Under the pieces are notes generated by a model. It saw nothing but the letters and a program-made list of their open reading frames with translations. It searched no databases and was not told the origin of the DNA. Both the position numbers and the translations under genes were made by a program. A DNA stretch of 64,000 bases from a candidate division KSB1 bacterium (lineage in GTDB: Bacteria > Electryoneota > RPQS01), in assembly GCA_016214895.1 (NCBI GenBank), contig JACRMR010000007.1, positions 1 through 64,000 on the forward strand, written 5' to 3'. Numbering within the stretch: the stretch's first letter is position 1; each line of letters begins with the position of its first letter. Below are positions 60,055 through 64,000 of the stretch, piece by piece.

Positions 60055-60270
60055 ATGCCGAAGATGAAGACCAAACGTTGCGCCGCCAAGCGATTTCAGC
60101 TGACGGGCAGCGGCAAGTTAAAGCACAAGAAATCGTTTCGCCGCCATTTGTTGGTCGCCAAGGCCAGCAAGCGGACGCGCGCGTTGGCGGGCAACTTCGT
60201 GACGGAGCGGGCGAATCTGAAGATTCTGCGCCGACTGCTCGGTACGGCGATCAAGTCGCCCAGCGCGTGA
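60055..60270 (+). CDS. rpmI: Ribosomal protein bL35
   Basis: 71 residues starting MPKMKTKRCAAKRFQLTGSG, the standard bL35 N-terminus, with a basic body (KHKKSFRRHLL) and a slightly long C-terminus. A Gly/Arg/Lys-rich 50S component. It lies between infC and rplT, as in most bacteria. Confidence 0.97.
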   Translation: MPKMKTKRCAAKRFQLTGSGKLKHKKSFRRHLLVAKASKRTRALAGNFVTERANLKILRRLLGTAIKSPSA

Positions 60271-60288
60271 CGCAAGAGAGTTGATGAC

Positions 60289-60313
60289 GCGGTTCCGGCA
60301 CGTGCGGAACCGC
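60289..60313 (+). promoter_or_regulatory. Hairpin in the rpmI-rplT leader
   Basis: A 9-pair stem GCGGTTCCG / CGGAACCGC with a 7-base loop in the unusually long (154 base) rpmI-rplT spacer. Ribosomal protein L20 represses its own operon through RNA structures in this region in other bacteria; here the role is inferred. Confidence 0.4.
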
Positions 60314-60386
60314 CTTACATGTGTCGGGACACGGCCTGTCGTGGAGCCGTTACCGTAAAACGAGGGGCGAATCAACCCCTCTTAAT

Positions 60387-60405
60387 CCCCCCGCAGAGTG
60401 GGGGG
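60387..60405. repeat. C-run/G-run hairpin upstream of rplT
   Basis: CCCCCC-GCAGAGT-GGGGGG, just ahead of the rplT ribosome-binding site and after another small stem (GAGGGG/CCCCTC). It resembles the elements at 882 and 35233 in layout. Confidence 0.5.
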
Positions 60406-60424
60406 AACAGCCGAAGGAGAAGCA

Positions 60425-60772
60425 ATGCCACGCGCGACCAATGCACCGGCGGACCGCCACCGGAAAAACAAGATTTTCAAGGCTGCGAAGGGCTATATTG
60501 GCCGTCGTGGCACGCTGATCAAGGCCACGACGGAGACTCTCGAGAAGGGTCTGGCCCGGGCGTTCAAGGATCGCAAGCGCAAGAAGCGTGAGTATCGCCG
60601 CCTGTGGATCGTGCGGATCAACGCCGCGGTTCGTGAGCACGGACTCAGCTATTCCAGGTTCATCGCGGGACTGAATGCGCAGGGAATCGTGCTCGACCGC
60701 AAGCAGCTGGCGGAGATGGCAGTGAATGATCCGTCGGCTTTTGCGGCGTTGGCTCGTCAGATTGCCGCGTAA
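60425..60772 (+). CDS. rplT: Ribosomal protein bL20
   Basis: 115 residues: [20 protein letters not shown] leads to [20 protein letters not shown] and the highly conserved [20 protein letters not shown], then [11 protein letters not shown] and ending LARQIAA. It is needed for early 50S assembly. The N-terminal tail differs from the usual VKRGxxARxRRK version but keeps its basic character. AAGGAG precedes the ATG at good distance. Confidence 0.97.
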   Translation: MPRATNAPADRHRKNKIFKAAKGYIGRRGTLIKATTETLEKGLARAFKDRKRKKREYRRLWIVRINAAVREHGLSYSRFIAGLNAQGIVLDRKQLAEMAVNDPSAFAALARQIAA

Positions 60773-60825
60773 ATCGCTGACGTCGGAACTGGTGCGGGAA
60801 TGTCGCGCCGTTAAGTGAGTAGGTC

Positions 60826-60856
60826 AAGCGATTCCGTGGGGCATGGAATCGCTTTT
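60826..60856 (+). terminator. Terminator or attenuator before pheS
   Basis: The stem AAGCGATTCC / GGAATCGCTT, with a GTGGGGCAT loop, is followed by TTCTT. It lies 54 bases past rplT and 44 bases before pheS, so it either ends the rplT transcript or attenuates read-through. Confidence 0.75.
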
Positions 60857-60900
60857 CTTATGATTTGGATTTAGCGCACCCCTCAGCCGGGGTATCAAAG

Positions 60901-61914
60901 ATGATTGATCGCATACAGCAGGTTCGGGAAGCGGCGAGGCGCGAGTTTGACGCGGCCCAAAGTCTGGCCGACGTTGAGCTCGTGCATGTAAAGTACCTGA
61001 GCCGTAAGGGTTTGCTGGCCGATTTGTTCAAGTTGATGCCGAAAGTTGACGCGGCCGAACGTCCGCGTGTCGGTCAGCTCATCAACGAGCTGCGCGACGA
61101 ACTGGAAACGATTGCGGCGGAGAAAACACGCACGCTGAAGCCCCGGCAGGTGGGTCCGCAGCTCGATCCGACATTGCCGGCGCGGATGCCGTGGGTGGGC
61201 ACGCATCATCCGCTCTCGATCGTGATGCAGCGAATCGTGGACATCTTTCGCGGCATGGGTTTTCGCGTTGCGGACGGTCCGGAAATTGAGTTGGTCAAGT
61301 ACAATTTTGACAAGCTCAATACTCCGGCCTGGCATCCCTCGCGCGCGCTGACGGATACGATCTACCTGCCGAATGGATTCGTGGTGCGGACGGAAACCTC
61401 TCCGGTGCAGGTGCGCACGATGGAACAGCAGGACCCGCCGGTGCGAATCATTTCGCCGGGCCGGGTTTATCGTCGCGATTCCCCGGACGCGACGCACTCG
61501 CCGATGTTTCATCAGGTCGAAGGGCTGTACGTGGACGGAGGGGTGACGATGGCGGACTTGAAGGGGACGCTGCTCTCGTTCTACCGGCAGTTCTTCGGCG
61601 AGCACACGAAGCTGCGCATGCGTCCGCACTTCTTTCCGTTTACGGAGCCGTCCGCCGAAGTGGATGTCAGTTGCCCGTTCTGCGACGGCCAGGGTTGCCG
61701 TGTGTGCAAGCAATCGGGCTGGTTGGAGATGGGCGGCAGCGGGATGGTGCACCCCAACGTGCTCGCCGGCGTCGGCTATGATGCCGAGCGCTACACGGGC
61801 TATGCTTTCGGACTGGGCATCGACCGGCTCGTGATGCTGCTCTACGGCATGGACAACATCAAGCTGCTTTATGAGAGCGACGTGCGTTTTCTCAAGCAGT
61901 TCGCGGGAGCGTAG
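60901..61914 (+). CDS. pheS: Phenylalanine-tRNA ligase alpha subunit
   Basis: 337 residues: an N-terminal coiled-coil that holds tRNA, then the class II core with HPLSIVMQRIVDIFRGMGF, TRTLK linker, SPVQVRTM, RVYRRDSPDATHSPMFHQVE and the motif 3 FGLGIDRLVMLLYG. C-x-x-C pairs (CPFCDGQGCRVCKQSGW) form the zinc knuckle found in many bacterial PheS. ATG 60901 gives the normal length; upstream in-frame starts add a non-conserved extension. It pairs with pheT 8 bases downstream to form the alpha2-beta2 enzyme. Confidence 0.97.
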   Translation: MIDRIQQVREAARREFDAAQSLADVELVHVKYLSRKGLLADLFKLMPKVDAAERPRVGQLINELRDELETIAAEKTRTLKPRQVGPQLDPTLPARMPWVGTHHPLSIVMQRIVDIFRGMGFRVADGPEIELVKYNFDKLNTPAWHPSRALTDTIYLPNGFVVRTETSPVQVRTMEQQDPPVRIISPGRVYRRDSPDATHSPMFHQVEGLYVDGGVTMADLKGTLLSFYRQFFGEHTKLRMRPHFFPFTEPSAEVDVSCPFCDGQGCRVCKQSGWLEMGGSGMVHPNVLAGVGYDAERYTGYAFGLGIDRLVMLLYGMDNIKLLYESDVRFLKQFAGA

Positions 61915-61922
61915 GTTTAGTC

Positions 61923-64000
61923 ATGATTCTCTCCTATCGCTGGCTATCTGAGTTACTCGACATTCCGGTTTCGCCCGATGACTTAATCGAGGTGCTGACC
62001 TACCTCGGTTTGGAAGTCGAGGCGGTACATCGATACGCGCCGGCACTGGGGAACGTCGTTGTCGGCGAGGTCCTGGAGTGCGCGCGGATCGCGGGCACCG
62101 AGCACCTATCGCTGACGCAAGTGAACGTCGGCGGTAGCGTAAGTCAAATTGTCTGTGGCGCGCCGAACGTGGCCATTGGGCAGAAAGTCGTGGTGATGCT
62201 GCCCGGAGCGGTGACGGCGCACGGGATGAAGATCAAGGCCGCCAGACTGCGCGGGAATGAGTCACTCGGGATGATCGCCTCGGAACGCGAATTGGGCTTG
62301 TTCGATTCGCACGAGGGGATACTGGTCGGCGACGCGGATTGGAAAGTGGGCGCGCCTGCCGCGCAATATCTTGAACTGGCGGATACCTGCTATGATGTAG
62401 AAATCACGCCGAACCGGCCGGATTTCTTTTCGCATGTGGGAGTTGCGCGCGACCTGGCGGCCAAGTTTCGCGTCGAATGGCGCTGGCCGGACTATCCGAT
62501 GCAGGAATCGGGCGATTCGGTCTCGTCGCGGATTCAGGTGCGAATCGAGTCGCCGTTGGGTTGCCCGCGCTACGCGGCGCGTGTGATCGAAGGCGTCAAG
62601 ATCGCGCCGTCCCCCTACGCGCTACGACTGCGGCTGGCGCGCTGCGGCATTCGGCCGATCTCGAACATCGTCGATGCGACGAATTACCTGATGCTCGAGT
62701 TCGGTCACCCGTTGCACGCATTCGATGCGCGCTTCCTCGGCGGGAAGCAGATCGTGGTGCGCTATGCGAAAGACAAAGAGCAATTCACGACTCTGGACGG
62801 TAAGGATCACGCACTCGGTTTTCAGGATGTCTTGATTGCCGATGCCACGCGTGGGGTCGCGCTGGCCGGGGTCATGGGCGGCTTGAACAGCGAGATTCGG
62901 GAAGACACGACCGATGTCGTGATTGAATGCGCCTATTTCGATTCGGTGCATGTTCGCCGCACCGCGCGCGCGCAAGGGATGAATACCGATTCGTCCAAGC
63001 GCTTTGAGCGCGGCATGGACCCGAACGGGGTCCCCCGGGTAATCGACGCGACGGCCTGCCTGATGCAGCGGCTGGGTGGCGGGTCGATTCGCACGGGCAG
63101 AGTAGATGCATATCCGACTCCGGTGGCGTTGTCGCGGATTCGCTTCCGTCCGAGTCGGTTCACTACGATTGTGGGCGTTGATCTGCCTCACGACGAAATG
63201 ACGGACGTGCTGAGCCGTCTGGGTTGCGACGTCAAGAATCAGGGCGATGTTTGGGAAGTAGCGGCACCGTCGCACCGGCCGGATCTCAATTCGGAAATCG
63301 ACCTCATCGAGGAGATCATCCGGGTGCACGGTTACGCGGCGATTCCCACGGCGACATCGAGCCGTGTCCCGATTTCGGGTCACGATGACCCGATGTTCCT
63401 GTTGCGCCGCCGTGTCAGCGAAGTCATGGTCAGCCTCGGCTTCATGGAGACCTTGTCGGTTTCCATGCGCACGCCGGAACCGCGCCGCGATCCGCCGATC
63501 GGCGAAACGGGCGTGGAACTGGTGAACCCGGTGAACGACGACATGAAGCGGATGCACGGCTCCTTGCTGCCGGCACTGGTCCAATCGGCGGCTGGCAACT
63601 GGAAGCGCGGCGACCGCAATCTGAGGCTCTTTGAGATCGCGCGGGTGTTCCGTCAGGGCGAACCGGACGATCCCCGAACTTGGGAACGCTGGGTCCTGAC
63701 GGGGGTGCTGACCGGGTCGATCGACCCGGAAAGCTGGTCGCGACCGGCCAAAGCAATGGATTTCTTTGATTTGAAAGCTGCTATTTTGTTGCTGTGCCGT
63801 CGGTTGCGGCTTGACAATGTCCAGATTTTTTGCTATGATATTGATAACCGTGAACATCTATCGGGTGCCGTCCGGCATTTGGACAGAATTGTCGCCCGCT
63901 GGGGGATCTGGTCTGGCGAGGAGATGAGCCGCTGCGATATCGACGCGGAGGTGGCTTGGTTTGAGTTCGATCTGGCGGCCGTGCTGTCGATTGAACTGCC
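61923..64000 (+). CDS. pheT: Phenylalanine-tRNA ligase beta subunit (partial, runs off window)
   Basis: 692 codons are present of about 800 expected. The order is: start MILSYRWLSELLDIP; tRNA-binding (EMAP-like) domain about 39-148 with GMIASERELGL; B3/B4 editing region with SNIVDATNYLMLEFGHPLHAFD (about 240-265); LAGVMGGLNSEI; B5 domain; and the catalytic-like core with EIDLIEEIIRVHGYAAIP. The C-terminal anticodon-binding domain lies outside. It is co-transcribed with pheS. Confidence 0.96.
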   Translation, partial: MILSYRWLSELLDIPVSPDDLIEVLTYLGLEVEAVHRYAPALGNVVVGEVLECARIAGTEHLSLTQVNVGGSVSQIVCGAPNVAIGQKVVVMLPGAVTAHGMKIKAARLRGNESLGMIASERELGLFDSHEGILVGDADWKVGAPAAQYLELADTCYDVEITPNRPDFFSHVGVARDLAAKFRVEWRWPDYPMQESGDSVSSRIQVRIESPLGCPRYAARVIEGVKIAPSPYALRLRLARCGIRPISNIVDATNYLMLEFGHPLHAFDARFLGGKQIVVRYAKDKEQFTTLDGKDHALGFQDVLIADATRGVALAGVMGGLNSEIREDTTDVVIECAYFDSVHVRRTARAQGMNTDSSKRFERGMDPNGVPRVIDATACLMQRLGGGSIRTGRVDAYPTPVALSRIRFRPSRFTTIVGVDLPHDEMTDVLSRLGCDVKNQGDVWEVAAPSHRPDLNSEIDLIEEIIRVHGYAAIPTATSSRVPISGHDDPMFLLRRRVSEVMVSLGFMETLSVSMRTPEPRRDPPIGETGVELVNPVNDDMKRMHGSLLPALVQSAAGNWKRGDRNLRLFEIARVFRQGEPDDPRTWERWVLTGVLTGSIDPESWSRPAKAMDFFDLKAAILLLCRRLRLDNVQIFCYDIDNREHLSGAVRHLDRIVARWGIWSGEEMSRCDIDAEVAWFEFDLAAVLSIEL

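Noticed and set aside
62622-63857. Long minus-strand open frame opposite pheT, and similar ones at 35634-37058 and 40948-42276
   Set aside because: All lie fully opposite well-supported genes and show the composition expected of antisense frames.

Overview
The window looks like a chromosome segment (roughly 60% G+C by eye) from a free-living Gram-negative bacterium of the Fibrobacteres-Chlorobi-Bacteroidetes (FCB) superphylum or a related candidate phylum. The main evidence is a series of large secreted proteins with an N-terminal signal peptide and a C-terminal 'YPNPFN...LLGR...G.Y' tail, the type A sorting domain of the type IX secretion system (T9SS), plus a PorV/PorQ-like outer-membrane barrel. 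Promoters visible upstream of the tRNA cluster and of two secreted-protein operons are close to the sigma-70 consensus (TTGACA-17-TATATT, TTGACA-17-TAGATT). I cannot name a species or a phylum with certainty.

Layout. 1-2670 is an accessory edge: the first 22 codons of an IS3-type transposase, a lower-G+C gene cut by the IS end and interrupted by an in-frame TAG, palindromic intergenic repeats, and a divergent cupin/HxlR pair with an operator-like palindrome on the cupin -35 box. 2673-6931 encodes two secreted proteins. 7089-8764 (minus) holds an RRM protein and a radical SAM/SPASM protein. 8926-18481 is one long close-packed run: Asp-box propeller protein, secreted nuclease, Der, PriA, a secreted/membrane peptidase-like protein and an Mpv17-like membrane protein. 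18523-21489 (minus) is a multi-PAS histidine kinase with a receiver domain. 21767-24411 is a PorV/PorQ-like barrel followed by an ECF sigma factor, a membrane protein in the anti-sigma position and a Spy/CpxP-like periplasmic protein. 24542-32256 holds a glycosyltransferase, an EF-G paralogue, a HIT protein, a macro-domain-like protein and the three-gene succinate dehydrogenase operon.

32257-33080 is a compact REP/RAYT module: a Y1 (HUH) transposase flanked by inverted groups of its palindromic repeat. 33086-35593 is a four-gene run (YjbQ, YpdA-like flavoprotein, O-methyltransferase, Rieske ferredoxin). 35625-42339 holds a 1332-residue subtilase and an alpha-glucan phosphorylase. 42540-45770 holds a pseudopilin, a secreted cupredoxin, a double GNAT protein and a Cys-rich metal-binding-like secreted protein.

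45869-56207 (minus) is a cluster of secreted proteins. Two two-gene operons each start with a near-identical cassette of about 210 bp carrying a promoter, ribosome-binding site and signal-peptide start; a poly-C tract (29 and 9 C on the plus strand) lies just upstream of each -35 box. The subtilase between the two cassettes appears to have lost its C-terminal half and sorting tail where cassette 1 begins.

56485-57431 is a tRNA cluster (Ala-GGC, Gly-GCC, Cys-GCA, Leu-TAA, Val-GAC); two of its spacers contain short tandem repeats paired with their inverted copies. 57567-64000 is the classic thrS-infC-rpmI-rplT-pheS-pheT translation cluster, with pheT running off the window.

The parts most deserving a second look are the poly-C promoter cassettes with the truncated subtilase, the REP/RAYT module, the inverted tandem-repeat pairs in the tRNA spacers, and the PorV-ECF sigma-Spy module.
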